DNA of 64,000 nucleotides from Verrucomicrobiota bacterium JB023 (GCA_030673895.1 JAUTCR010000059.1:62001-126000); one strand, 5' to 3'; positions 1-8,531 are shown, counted from the stretch's first letter. Numbers and translations: made by a program. The notes: generated by a model not told the origin, from the letters alone.

Positions 1-419
1 AATCCCATCACCGCGCCCGATATCCCGAGCGAAGGCACGGGACTCCCCCATCGCATGGCCACGTCGCCCATCGCACCCGCTACCGCGGTGAGAGCCACGA
101 TAGCCATCATCCACCGACTCCCGAGCAGCTCCCGGATCAACGCGGCGAAGATCCAGAAGAAGAAAAGGTTCCCTCCCAGATGAATCGGATCGGCATGGAG
201 CAGAGGCCCGGTCAGCAGCGTGATGAAGACGGATAGCCGGGAAAAGGAGTAGTCACCGGATGTCACCCACTCCCAAGCAACCGCAATCCGATTAGGAAAG
301 GTGGAGAAATGAACCAGAAAATTGTCGCTCAAAAACTGGGCCACGTGAACCAACACGAGGCCCACCATGATGGCGATAACCGCGATGTTACTGCGAGCGA
401 CTGAGGACGAGCCTTCCAT
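1..419 (-). CDS. Rhomboid-family intramembrane serine protease (3' part outside window)
   Basis: The reverse strand reads about 139 residues from an ATG at 419 without a stop to the window edge. The visible part has a first membrane segment near residues 11-28, a loop ending in HLGGN (the H/N pair of the rhomboid core), two further hydrophobic segments, and GISGAVMG right at the edge, which contains the GxSG motif with the catalytic serine. The catalytic histidine in the next helix would lie outside the window. Rhomboids cleave membrane proteins within or next to their transmembrane helix; the substrate cannot be inferred. The gene lies 42 bp downstream of pdxH on the same strand and may be co-transcribed with it. 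Confidence 0.85.
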   Translation of the reverse strand, partial: MEGSSSVARSNIAVIAIMVGLVLVHVAQFLSDNFLVHFSTFPNRIAVAWEWVTSGDYSFSRLSVFITLLTGPLLHADPIHLGGNLFFFWIFAALIRELLGSRWMMAIVALTAVAGAMGDVAMRWGSPVPSLGISGAVMG

Positions 420-461
420 TGCGCCAACTTGCCCCAGACCACCGCGCGACACAAGGGGCGC

Positions 462-1121
462 TCAAGGACTGAGGCGTTCAATCTGCCAGCGGCCTTCCTC
501 AGTCTGCTGATATCGCAAGCGATCGTGGAGGCGCGATTCCCGGCCCTGCCAGAACTCCACGCTCGTCGGGACGAGAAGGTAGCCGCCCCAAAACTCCGGA
601 ACCGGCACGCCGGATTCCTCGGGAAATTGTGCAAGGAGCGCCTTTTCGCGATCGACGAGAACCTCACGACCATCAATCGCCTCAGACTGCCGCTCGGACA
701 CCCAGGCCCCGATTTGGGATCCATAGGGACGCGTCCGGAAGTAGTCCGCAGTCTCCTCGCGGGATGTTTTCTCGACGAAGCCTGTGATATTGACCTGGCG
801 CTCCAATTCGCGCCAGAGAAAGGAGAGAGCAGCCTTGGGGTTGCCCTCCAGATCGTTCCCTTTCTGCGAGCGATAATTGGTGAAGAACCGGAACCCTCTC
901 TCGTCCAACCCCTTGAGAAGAACAGTCCTCACACTTGGCTGACCCTCCTGATCGACCGTGGCCAAGGTCATGGCATTGGGCTCGACCAATCCGTGCCCGA
1001 TCGCCTCTTCCATCCAGGCCTGAAATTGGTCGATGGGACTCGCCTGAAGATCCCCGACCTCAAGTCCGCCGCGGGTGTAATTTTGCCGTAGGGCGGCGAT
1101 ATCTGTTTTCTCCCTGTTCAT
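462..1121 (-). CDS. pdxH: Pyridoxamine/pyridoxine 5'-phosphate oxidase
   Basis: This FMN enzyme oxidises pyridoxamine or pyridoxine 5'-phosphate to pyridoxal 5'-phosphate, the last step of vitamin B6 synthesis and salvage. The protein has the family pattern throughout: MTLATVDQEGQPSVRTVLLK (FMN and phosphate contacts), GFRFFTNYRSQKG, ALSFLWRELERQV, and the C-terminal FWQGRESRLHDR signature, which carries the substrate-contacting Arg and His. The ATG at 1121 gives 219 residues, close to the 218 of the E. coli enzyme. A longer reading frame to 1181 would only add a non-conserved extension. It is transcribed divergently from the GH1 gene, with 121 bp between the two starts. Confidence 0.96.
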   Translation of the reverse strand: MNREKTDIAALRQNYTRGGLEVGDLQASPIDQFQAWMEEAIGHGLVEPNAMTLATVDQEGQPSVRTVLLKGLDERGFRFFTNYRSQKGNDLEGNPKAALSFLWRELERQVNITGFVEKTSREETADYFRTRPYGSQIGAWVSERQSEAIDGREVLVDREKALLAQFPEESGVPVPEFWGGYLLVPTSVEFWQGRESRLHDRLRYQQTEEGRWQIERLSP

Positions 1122-1242
1122 GGGGCTCAAGCAAGCCTTCAGCCCGCCTGGTGGCAAGCGCGAAGCATTTCCCGCAAACAATTGGCCAAGAACTGCTCAC
1201 TCGACTTCTTGACAGCGCCCATTCCCCCCGGAAACTGGCGCC

Positions 1243-3375
1243 GTGACTTTCCCCGACTCCCTCCTCTTTGGCGTGGCGAATGCCGACCATCAAGTTGAGG
1301 CCTACGATCCTGACCATCCCGACGTCTGGGACCTCTGGGAAAAGACCCAAAAGCTGACGCCACGGAAGCGAGCCGCCGACTTCTGGCATCGCTACCCGGA
1401 GGACCTCGAGCGCGCTGCCTCCCTCGGTTGCAAGATCTTCCGCTTCTCCATCTCCTGGGCCCGGGTGCAGGAGGCCGATGGCTCTTGGAATATCGAGGCG
1501 CTCGATCATTACCGCAAAATCGCCGAGCAAATCCGCTCCCACGGCATGAAGGTCATGGTGACCCTCGTCCACTTCACGTGGCCGGTTTGGCTGGAACGGG
1601 AGGGCGGCCTCATCGCCTCCACCTTTCCCGACCGGTTCGCCGCCTATGCGAAGAAGGTCGCCACCCATCTCGGAGACCTCGTCGATTACTGGGTCAGCTT
1701 CAATGAGCCGACCCAGCTCGTTTACGGCTTCATCAAACCTTGGTGGCAGAACCGCTATTACATGCCCCCCGGTCTCCCTGCCGGTTCAGGTGCCTCTGGT
1801 GAGGCGGAGGCTCTGGGCAAGCTGATTCCCAATCTCTTCCTCGCCCACACCCGGGCCCGGGTGTGCATTAAGGAGCTACGTCCCGAGGCCAAGGTCGGGG
1901 TCAATCCACTCGTCACGGGATTCCCTCCCTGGCTCCAGAACTTTCTCGACAATCAACTGCGCAGGGAATGGCTCCTCCGCGCGATGTATCGCTTCAGCAT
2001 GGCCGAGCCCCTCATCACCGAGCGGGCGAAGGTGGACATCGTGATCGGGGGCCTCACCTCCGAGAGCCATCATCGCCTCAGCTACTCGACGCCCTACGCC
2101 GTGACCGGCAAGGCCATCATCGTGCTGGCCGACTCCTCCATCCAAGACCTTGATGACTTGGCGGGGAAAAAGGCCGCCTACGTGGGCGAAACCGGAGTGG
2201 GAAAAATCGCAACCACTCACTTGCCGGACGGCTGTGAGCTGGTCCGCTTCAATCATGTTGAGAAGGCCAGACAAGCTCTCACCTCCGGCGAGGTGAGCGC
2301 AATTTACGGGGATGAACTCCTCATCCTACCTGATCAATTGGGTGACAAGGACCGCTTCCGGCTCCTCGTCAAGGGGCTCACCCGCGAGACTCACGCCGTT
2401 GGCCTCCCCATCGGCCACAGCGGACTCCTCCATCTGGTGGACAACGTGATCGCGGATTTCCGATGCGAGTATTTCGGAGCCTGCGAGGTGGAAAGCGAGG
2501 AGGAAGCCACGGGCGATACGGTCATCCCCCTCTCGCTGGCTGACTACTTTGCGGGGAAAGTGGGTAAGCCGAAGCTGAAGGATGGCGAGGGACTGCGCCG
2601 CATCCGGCGTCGCGGTCGCCTGAAGGTCGGCATCCGGGAGGACGCTCCCGGCATGTGTGAGAGCTGCCCCACCCCCGGCCTCGAGGTAGCGCTCGCCAAG
2701 GCGGTGGCCCAAGCCATCTTCGAGGATCCCGACAAGGTGGAGTTCATCAAGCTGGCCCCCACCCACAGCATCAAGGCACTGGAGACCAAGGCCGGAGTTA
2801 TCAACAAGGTCTGGCGCTATACGGGCACCATCGGCCTGATCGCGAACTCCAATTGGTGGTATCTCGGCTCGAAGGGCAAGCTTCCCGAGAACCTCTGTCC
2901 CGCTGAGTGCCACGGGGCCCACGACTTCGTCGGCCTCGATTATTATTGGGGGCTCCCCACCACTCGTCTCCATGAATTCCACCGTCTCATCGAGGCCGGA
3001 GAGGGACGCTTCCTCAATGCCCCCGTCTGGCCGGAGGGCCTCGGCCACGCGCTCCGCCACCTCCATCGGTGGTTTCCCGATCAAGAGCTTCTCATCATTG
3101 AGAATGGCTGCGTCCCCATCGCCGATGGCGTCACCCGGCAAGAATACCTGCGGGTCCACCTGGATCAGGTCGCCCAAGCCTGCGCGGACGGGCTCCCCAT
3201 CTCCGCCTACCTCTGCTGGTCCCTCACCTCCAATCGGGAGTGGGGCCACCCCTTCACCGATCAGACCGACTTTGGCCTCTACCACATCGCCATGGATACC
3301 GATCCCGATCTCAAGCGTGTCCCTAGCCCGGAGGTCGACTACTATCGGAAGGTCATCGCGAATCGCTCAATCTGA
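1243..3375 (+). CDS. GH1 glycosidase with an inserted, circularly permuted solute-binding (SBP_bac_3) domain
   Basis: Glycoside hydrolase family 1 retaining beta-glycosidase of 710 residues; members normally have about 440-480. The GH1 parts are residues 1-262 and about 517-710: FPDSLLFGVANADHQ at the start (Q17), HFTWPVWL, the acid/base motif SFNEP (E155), FVGLDYYWG, the nucleophile motif IIENG (E620) and CWSLTSNREW near the end. All expected catalytic positions are present, so an active enzyme is likely. Residues 263-516 are foreign to GH1 and match an amino-acid-type periplasmic binding protein with its two lobes in swapped order (separate entry). There is no signal peptide, so it should act in the cytoplasm on imported oligosaccharides. 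GTG start; an unusual feature is that removing the insert leaves a normal 456-residue GH1. Substrate unknown. Confidence 0.93.
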   Translation: MTFPDSLLFGVANADHQVEAYDPDHPDVWDLWEKTQKLTPRKRAADFWHRYPEDLERAASLGCKIFRFSISWARVQEADGSWNIEALDHYRKIAEQIRSHGMKVMVTLVHFTWPVWLEREGGLIASTFPDRFAAYAKKVATHLGDLVDYWVSFNEPTQLVYGFIKPWWQNRYYMPPGLPAGSGASGEAEALGKLIPNLFLAHTRARVCIKELRPEAKVGVNPLVTGFPPWLQNFLDNQLRREWLLRAMYRFSMAEPLITERAKVDIVIGGLTSESHHRLSYSTPYAVTGKAIIVLADSSIQDLDDLAGKKAAYVGETGVGKIATTHLPDGCELVRFNHVEKARQALTSGEVSAIYGDELLILPDQLGDKDRFRLLVKGLTRETHAVGLPIGHSGLLHLVDNVIADFRCEYFGACEVESEEEATGDTVIPLSLADYFAGKVGKPKLKDGEGLRRIRRRGRLKVGIREDAPGMCESCPTPGLEVALAKAVAQAIFEDPDKVEFIKLAPTHSIKALETKAGVINKVWRYTGTIGLIANSNWWYLGSKGKLPENLCPAECHGAHDFVGLDYYWGLPTTRLHEFHRLIEAGEGRFLNAPVWPEGLGHALRHLHRWFPDQELLIIENGCVPIADGVTRQEYLRVHLDQVAQACADGLPISAYLCWSLTSNREWGHPFTDQTDFGLYHIAMDTDPDLKRVPSPEVDYYRKVIANRSI
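2029..2790 (+). other. Circularly permuted SBP_bac_3 insert inside the GH1 protein
   Basis: Residues 263-406 (2029-2460) match the second half of an SBP_bac_3 domain: KVDIVIGGLT, YSTPYAVTGKAIIV, DLDDLAGKKAAYVG, ALTSGEVSAIYGD and GLPIGHSGLLHLVDNVI. Residues 407-453 are a charged linker. Residues 454-516 (2602-2790) match the first half: RGRLKVGIREDAPG, GLEVALAKAVAQAIF, DPDKVEFI and SIKALETK. In an ordinary domain KALETK would run directly into KVDIVIGG, so the natural chain has been opened there and its original ends joined by the linker. The Arg that holds the alpha-carboxylate of amino-acid ligands (in the usual ITPER motif) aligns with S275, while the lobe-2 Asp (D357) is kept. The ligand is therefore probably not a standard amino acid. 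Family assignment is from motif reading. Confidence 0.85.
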
Positions 3376-3507
3376 CGACCTTCCAATTTCCCCACAAAAG
3401 ACCGAAAGAATACAACTGCCCACCAAGTAACCGAGACACAATTGGCAAACTTAATGTTTGCTATACAGAAAGAACAAGCCGTCGCCTCCGCGCGCAACCT
3501 ACATTTC

Positions 3508-5076
3508 ATGAAGCCACTTCTTCTCCTCCTCGCCTCCGCGTCCCTGCTCATGGCAGACAAGAAGCCCAACATCGTCTTCTTCCTCGTTGACGATCTGGGC
3601 ATCCAGGACCTCACCATCGAGGGCTCGACCTTTTACGAGACCCCACGCATCAGCCAACTTGCCAAAGAGTCGATGCGCTTCACCAACGGGTACTCCACCT
3701 GCCAGGTCTGCTCCCCTTCCCGCGCCTCGATCATGACCGGCCAATACCCGCCCCGCGTCGGGATCACTGACTACATCGGTGCTCCCACCGGTCTCGACTG
3801 GAAGCGGAATGACCCCGTCATGCCTGCTGAATATGTGCGCAACCTGCCGCAGGAGCTGACCACCTTGCCCGAGGCACTCAAAGCTGGAGGCTACGCCACC
3901 TGGTTCTTCGGCAAGTGGCACCTGAACGCGCTCACAGATAAGGAGAACTTCCCCGAGCACCACGGATTCGACGTCAACGTCGCCGGCCACCACCGCGGCC
4001 AACCGCCTGCGGGCTTCTTCGCCCCCTTCGAGAATCCCCGCATCCCCGAGGAGCCGGAGCCGGGCACCAATCTCACCCTCTGGCTCGCCGAGCAAACCAG
4101 CGAAACAATCAAAAAGCACCAAGAGTCGAACGCCGAGCAACCCTTCCTCGCCTACCTCTCCTTCTATACCGTCCACAGCCCCATCCAGTCGACGAAAGAA
4201 CTTTGGTCCAAGTACCGCGACAAGGCGGCTAAGAATCCACATGAGGGCGACCGCTTCATCATCGACCGCACCTCTCCCGTCCGCCAAGTGCAGGACCACC
4301 CCGTCTATGCCGGCATGATGGAGATTCTCGACGACGCCGTGGGCAACGTTCTGGACACCATCTCCGAGCTGGGCTTGGAGAACGATACCATCGTCATCTT
4401 CACCGGTGACAATGGCGGCGTGTCCGCTGGTGATGGCAAGGCGACCGCCTGCCTTCCCTTCCGTGGAGGCAAGGGCCGTCAATGGGAGGGTGGCATCCGC
4501 GCCCCCCTTTACTTCAAGGTCCCCGGCGTGACCAAGCCTGGGTCCACTACCGATGTCCCTGCTACCGGGACCGACTTCTTCCCGACCTTGCTCGATCTCG
4601 CAGGGCTTCCTCTCCTCCCGGAAAGCCACGTCGACGGGGTTTCCCTCAAGCCCCTTCTCTCCGGCGAGGGCTCCATCCCCGAGCGCGCCCTCTTCTGGCA
4701 TTACCCACACTTTGGCAATCAGGGCGGTGAGCCTTCTTCCATCATCCGTGAGGGTGACTGGAAGCTGATCCAATACTTGGAAGATGGCCGGCTCGAGCTC
4801 TACAATCTGGCCGAGGATATCGGCGAGCAAAACAACCTCGCCGAGGAGCACCCGGATAAGGTCAAGGATCTCGTCGCCAAGTTGCTTCAGTTCCAGATCG
4901 ACACCAAGGCCAAGTTCCCACCGAAGGATCCCCGCTTCGATCCCGAGCGGAAGAAGGAATACCTTCACCGCATGCACACCGTGCACAAGGCTCGCCTCGA
5001 GAAGCAGGCCGCAGCCTTTCTGGAGCCTGACTACCAGCCCAATGAAGACTGGTGGGGTTCCCTTCCCAAGGACTGA
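3508..5076 (+). CDS. Secreted type I sulfatase (arylsulfatase A-like)
   Basis: Formylglycine-dependent sulfatase, 522 residues from the ATG at 3508, which begins a signal peptide (MKPLLLLLASASLLMA, cleavage near residue 16). The modification motif is CSPSR with the formylglycine cysteine at C68. Metal-binding DD (D28, D29) lies in FFLVDDLG, and FFGKWHL and FTGDNGG are the later conserved motifs. A C-terminal subdomain with WKLIQYLEDGRLELYNL is typical of S1 sulfatases. It would remove sulfate esters from a polysaccharide or glycan outside the cytoplasm; the exact S1 subfamily and substrate cannot be read by eye. It follows the GH1 gene by 132 bp on the same strand, so the two may serve degradation of one sulfated glycan. 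The longer frame back to 3442 is rejected because it would bury the signal peptide. Confidence 0.94.
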   Translation: MKPLLLLLASASLLMADKKPNIVFFLVDDLGIQDLTIEGSTFYETPRISQLAKESMRFTNGYSTCQVCSPSRASIMTGQYPPRVGITDYIGAPTGLDWKRNDPVMPAEYVRNLPQELTTLPEALKAGGYATWFFGKWHLNALTDKENFPEHHGFDVNVAGHHRGQPPAGFFAPFENPRIPEEPEPGTNLTLWLAEQTSETIKKHQESNAEQPFLAYLSFYTVHSPIQSTKELWSKYRDKAAKNPHEGDRFIIDRTSPVRQVQDHPVYAGMMEILDDAVGNVLDTISELGLENDTIVIFTGDNGGVSAGDGKATACLPFRGGKGRQWEGGIRAPLYFKVPGVTKPGSTTDVPATGTDFFPTLLDLAGLPLLPESHVDGVSLKPLLSGEGSIPERALFWHYPHFGNQGGEPSSIIREGDWKLIQYLEDGRLELYNLAEDIGEQNNLAEEHPDKVKDLVAKLLQFQIDTKAKFPPKDPRFDPERKKEYLHRMHTVHKARLEKQAAAFLEPDYQPNEDWWGSLPKD

Positions 5077-5101
5077 TCCTTCACCTCTCTCTCATCATGT
5101 C

Positions 5102-5127
5102 GCTCCCGTTCCTCGCGGTTCGGGAGC
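5102..5127 (+). terminator. Weak hairpin after the sulfatase gene
   Basis: gctcccg and cgggagc form a 7-bp stem around a 12-nt loop, 25 bp after the sulfatase stop. No T-run follows, so it is at best a weak terminator or attenuator ahead of the XapX gene. Confidence 0.3.
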
Positions 5128-5150
5128 AGGGAGGTAGAGTCTCTCATCGC

Positions 5151-5321
5151 ATGAATGAGATTCTCCTTTCCCTCTTAGCCGGCCTTTTGGTCGGCTTCCT
5201 TTTTAGCGCGATCAAGCTCCCCTTGCCCGCTCCTCCGGTCTTGGCCGGGGTCATGGGCATCGTCGGCATCTGGCTCGGCGGGGCCTTGTGGAAATTCGTC
5301 GTGGTTCAATTTTTCTCCTAA
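5151..5321 (+). CDS. XapX (DUF1427) small membrane protein
   Basis: A 56-residue protein starting at the ATG at 5151. It has the XapX layout: a first helix ([18 protein letters not shown]), a short [11 protein letters not shown] turn that corresponds to the family's R/S-PAPP signature, and a second helix with [12 protein letters not shown]. The family's function is unknown; members are small two-helix membrane proteins. The gene lies 7 bp ahead of deoA, so translation is probably coupled. A longer frame from 5052 overlaps the sulfatase end and is not supported. Confidence 0.82.
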   Translation: MNEILLSLLAGLLVGFLFSAIKLPLPAPPVLAGVMGIVGIWLGGALWKFVVVQFFS

Positions 5322-5328
5322 CAAGGCC

Positions 5329-6648
5329 ATGCTACCTCAGGAAATCATTCGCAAGAAGCGCGACGGCAGCAAACTGTCTACCGACGAGCTCCGTTACTTT
5401 GCCCAAGGCATCGCCGACGGCTCAATCACCGAAGGCCAGGTGGCGGCCTTTGCGATGGCCGTCTTTTTCCAACACTTGGACGCGGACGAGTGCGCGGCCC
5501 TCACCCTCGCGATGAGGGATACCGGTGAGGTGATGGAATGGGCTTCACTCAATCTGCCCGGCCCCGTCATCGACAAGCACTCCACCGGCGGCGTGGGTGA
5601 TGTGGTCTCCCTCATGCTGGGACCGCTGCTCGCAGCCTGCGGAGGCTATGTGCCCATGATATCCGGGCGCGGGCTCGGCCACACCGGGGGCACCCTCGAC
5701 AAGCTCGACTCCATCCCCGGCTACCAGAGCACTCCAGACAACGGGCTCTTCCGCCACACCGTGCAGCAGGCCGGGGTCGCCATCATTGGGCAGACAGCCT
5801 GCCTCGCACCTGCGGACAAGCGCTTCTACGCCACCCGCGACATCACTGCCACGGTTGAGAACATCGGCCTCATCACCGCCTCCATCCTTTCCAAGAAACT
5901 GGCAGCCGGACTCGACGCCCTGGTCATGGACGTTAAGGCGGGCAATGGAGCCTTCATGCCCACCTACGAGGAATCTCGTCGCTTGGCCCAGAGCATTGCC
6001 GAGGTCGCCAGTAAGGCTGGCACACCCACCACCGCGCTGCTCACGGATATGAACCAGCCCCTCGCTGCCAGTGCAGGGAATGCCATCGAAGTCTTGGAGG
6101 CTATCCGCTTCCTAAAGAACGAGTGCGTCAACGAGCGGCTCAAGGAAGTCACCTTCGCTCTCTGCTCCGAAGTCCTGCAAACCTCCGGGCTCGCTCGGAA
6201 TGATAGCGAGGCTCTCGCCAAGCTGCAGCAGGCTCTGGATTCCGGCCAAGCCGCGGAACGCTTCGCGCTCATGGTCCGTAGCCTGGGAGGCCCCGCCGAT
6301 CTGATGGAGCGCCCCGAGTCCCATCTCCCTGCCGCTCCCGTCATCCTCCCCGCATTGGCGGAGGAAGAAGGGTATCTCTCCTCTTACCACACCCGCTCTC
6401 TGGGCTTGGCGGTGGTTCAGTTGGGAGGCGGTCGCACGCGCGCCGAGCAGACCATCGACCACCGGGTCGGCTTCGATGGCTTCCTGCCCCTTGGTCACAA
6501 AGTGAGCCCCGGGACGCCCCTGGCCCGCATTCATGCCCGCTCGGAGGACGACGCTCGTCTCGCGCTCCAAGCCTTCAAGGAGAGCATCGTCATCTCCCCC
6601 GAGCCTCCGGAATCCGCACCGGCAATCTACGAAAGAATCAGTAGCTAA
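5329..6648 (+). CDS. deoA: Thymidine phosphorylase
   Basis: Phosphorolysis of thymidine (and deoxyuridine) to the free base and 2-deoxyribose 1-phosphate, part of pyrimidine nucleoside salvage in the cytoplasm. The 439 residues match the 440 of the E. coli enzyme. The family signature is clear: [17 protein letters not shown] (phosphate site), [20 protein letters not shown], and [15 protein letters not shown]. The N-terminal alpha domain and C-terminal beta-hammerhead ([20 protein letters not shown]) are both complete. Pyrimidine nucleoside phosphorylases are close relatives, so the base preference is an inference. The ATG at 5329 is followed at once by the conserved [11 protein letters not shown] start. 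The gene converges on corA with only 16 bp between stops. Confidence 0.95.
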   Translation: MLPQEIIRKKRDGSKLSTDELRYFAQGIADGSITEGQVAAFAMAVFFQHLDADECAALTLAMRDTGEVMEWASLNLPGPVIDKHSTGGVGDVVSLMLGPLLAACGGYVPMISGRGLGHTGGTLDKLDSIPGYQSTPDNGLFRHTVQQAGVAIIGQTACLAPADKRFYATRDITATVENIGLITASILSKKLAAGLDALVMDVKAGNGAFMPTYEESRRLAQSIAEVASKAGTPTTALLTDMNQPLAASAGNAIEVLEAIRFLKNECVNERLKEVTFALCSEVLQTSGLARNDSEALAKLQQALDSGQAAERFALMVRSLGGPADLMERPESHLPAAPVILPALAEEEGYLSSYHTRSLGLAVVQLGGGRTRAEQTIDHRVGFDGFLPLGHKVSPGTPLARIHARSEDDARLALQAFKESIVISPEPPESAPAIYERISS

Positions 6649-6664
6649 GCCCTGATTGGAGAGT

Positions 6665-7411
6665 TCATCTTTTTCTCGTCGCGAAGGTCACCGTCATCAC
6701 CCCGGCTAAAAGACCGAGAGAGAGGATCACGTAGAACGAATTCCGCACGAAGGGCGGCAGATTGACGTTCATCCCGAACAAGCCGGATAAGGCAACCACC
6801 GGGAGAAAGAAGCCAGCGAGAAGATTGAGGCGAAAGAGAATCTTGTTGAGTCTCTCGGAATGCTCGCTCTGTTCCTCCGCGCTCTCGGCCTGCCAGAAGC
6901 TCAGTGTGTCCCTCGCATCGGAGAGCAAGAGCTCCGCCGCCCGCTCCAACTCGCGCGCCCGGTCCAAGAGATTCCTCACCGTCCGATCCTCATCGTCATG
7001 ATTCAGCGTCTGCTGCAGGGCAGCCACCATGTTGCGTAGGGAGCGAGCCAAGGGGCTGGCATGGCGAACAATGCCGAAGACCTCTTCGGCGGTATCCGCC
7101 TCATCGATGGTCTCCTCGTGGGCGTCGATGGTGCGCGCATAGCGCCGTAGCAAGTCCGAGAGAGCCTTGAGCCCGCTGCTTCCCTCCGCGCCGAGCCATT
7201 GACCCTCACCGGTCTTCCAGAAGAACAAGGCGTCGCGCTCCGGCTCCTTAGCCTTCGGAACCTCATGCACCACGAGCAGCAACTCGTTCTCCCCTTCAAT
7301 GCACCGCTGATGCCCCGGGCGAACACCCAGCTGGTCCACCAGTTCTTCCTCGATCCCGAAATTCTCCGGGAGATAGCTGAACTCGTTTTTCCGACGCGCG
7401 CTAGGCTTCAT
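6665..7411 (-). CDS. Short CorA-family divalent-cation channel
   Basis: A 248-residue CorA/ZntB-type protein with the usual tail: a long charged helix (residues about 130-190, rich in Glu/Arg heptads), a first transmembrane helix (about 197-214) ending in the selectivity motif GMN within LFGMNVNLP, and a second helix (about 223-242) followed by a basic ATRKR end. Full-length CorA proteins have about 315 residues, so the N-terminal cytosolic domain is shortened here. The family moves Mg, Co, Ni or Zn across the inner membrane as a pentamer; the ion is not predictable. It is the last gene of a minus-strand run (secreted unknown, SET protein, thioredoxin-fold protein, CorA), 16 bp after its upstream neighbour. 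Confidence 0.88.
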   Translation of the reverse strand: MKPSARRKNEFSYLPENFGIEEELVDQLGVRPGHQRCIEGENELLLVVHEVPKAKEPERDALFFWKTGEGQWLGAEGSSGLKALSDLLRRYARTIDAHEETIDEADTAEEVFGIVRHASPLARSLRNMVAALQQTLNHDDEDRTVRNLLDRARELERAAELLLSDARDTLSFWQAESAEEQSEHSERLNKILFRLNLLAGFFLPVVALSGLFGMNVNLPPFVRNSFYVILSLGLLAGVMTVTFATRKR

Positions 7412-7427
7412 GCAAGAGACAGAGAGA

Positions 7428-8498
7428 CTACTCTTTCAGCAACGCTTCCGCGGTCAGGTCCATGAAGGCACCGGGAACGCCACGGTAGGCCACCCGGCCA
7501 TTTTGGTCGAGAACCCAAGCCATCGGGTAACGATTCACCTGATAGATCTTGGCTAGCTCACTCTTGGGATCGACAAAATTCTCCCAAGTCACCGTCCCTT
7601 CTTTCACATAAGAGCGTAGAGCAGTCGTGCTTTCGCAGGCCACTCCCAGAACGACGATTCCCTTGGGAACCAGACGTTCTTGGATACCGCGCAGGTATTC
7701 CACCGTCTCTTCGGCGGCCTGCATCCGGGCATGCCAGAAGACGAGGGCCACGGGCTTACCCCGGTAATCACTGAGGCGCAGGGCATCACCAGAGACATTC
7801 CAGCCCAGCAAATCGGGGGCCTGCATGCCCTTCTCCAAGGTGGTGATCTGCTTAATGAGAGCCTGCGCGCGCTCCGCCACCGGCATGCCGGCAGCATCAG
7901 CTTGAGCGGAATTAATGATGGCTTTCTCAATCAACTTCAAACGCCGCGCGTTGAGTTCGGCGTTGCCACCCGCTTCACCCAGCAACATGGCGAGAGCCAA
8001 AGCGGCCTGCCCTTGGACCTTCTTGCTCGCATGAGTTGCTTCCAGCCGCTCGATCAGTTCCCGCGTCTTCGGACCATTATCAACCATGACAAGCGAGACC
8101 GCCAAATCGCCAATCTTCTCACTCGTGAAATGAAATCGCTCCGCTGAATCGCGAATCACTCCCAACGGCGTCTTGTCAGGACGATAGGGAGACGGCTCCT
8201 TGACGTAGCGAGGAGCGAGCTGAATCAACTTGGGTGAGTAATCCAAGGTCCATTCCTTCGACCAAAAGTCGTCCATCTCGCGCAGCATCCGCTCGCCAAA
8301 GACCCTCGTATCCGGAGCCTGCTCCCACAATGCGCGACGATCTTCCACCGTCTCCGCAGCATTGATTCGCCGGGTCCAGTCATCCCGCTCCTGCTCAAAG
8401 GCAGCGACGATCGACGCCGCATTCTCAGGGGAAGCTCCCACCGAGCCGAGCCCCAGGAGCGCCGCGCTCACCCATCTCACAATCTTTTTCATCATCAT
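7428..8498 (-). CDS. Secreted TlpA/AhpC-type thioredoxin-fold protein without the CxxC cysteines
   Basis: A 356-residue exported protein. It starts at the first of three consecutive ATG codons at 8498 (the TTG at 8504 is less likely) and opens with a signal peptide (KKIVRWVSAALLGLGSVGAS). The N-terminal 230 residues are helical and unassigned. The C-terminal 130 residues are a thioredoxin fold of the TlpA/AhpC-TSA type: PDLLGWNVSGDALRLSDYRG, GKPVALVFW, IVVLGVACES and a cis-Pro segment NRYPMAWVLDQNGRVAYRG. Where TlpA has FWATWCGPC this protein has FWHARMQAA (near residue 252), so both redox cysteines are lost. It probably acts as a binding or chaperone-like domain rather than an oxidoreductase. 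It lies 33 bp after the SET gene. Confidence 0.85.
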   Translation of the reverse strand: MMMKKIVRWVSAALLGLGSVGASPENAASIVAAFEQERDDWTRRINAAETVEDRRALWEQAPDTRVFGERMLREMDDFWSKEWTLDYSPKLIQLAPRYVKEPSPYRPDKTPLGVIRDSAERFHFTSEKIGDLAVSLVMVDNGPKTRELIERLEATHASKKVQGQAALALAMLLGEAGGNAELNARRLKLIEKAIINSAQADAAGMPVAERAQALIKQITTLEKGMQAPDLLGWNVSGDALRLSDYRGKPVALVFWHARMQAAEETVEYLRGIQERLVPKGIVVLGVACESTTALRSYVKEGTVTWENFVDPKSELAKIYQVNRYPMAWVLDQNGRVAYRGVPGAFMDLTAEALLKE

Positions 8499-8531
8499 TT
8501 CCAACGTTTTCTGCTCCGGCCTTTGTCTCTT

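Noticed and set aside
2326-3285. A 319-codon minus-strand frame opposite the GH1 gene
   Set aside because: Shadow of the GH1-SBP gene, which has strong motifs on the plus strand.
3499-4986. A 495-codon minus-strand frame opposite the sulfatase
   Set aside because: High-GC shadow of the sulfatase coding strand; Gly/Val/Leu-rich sequence with no motif.
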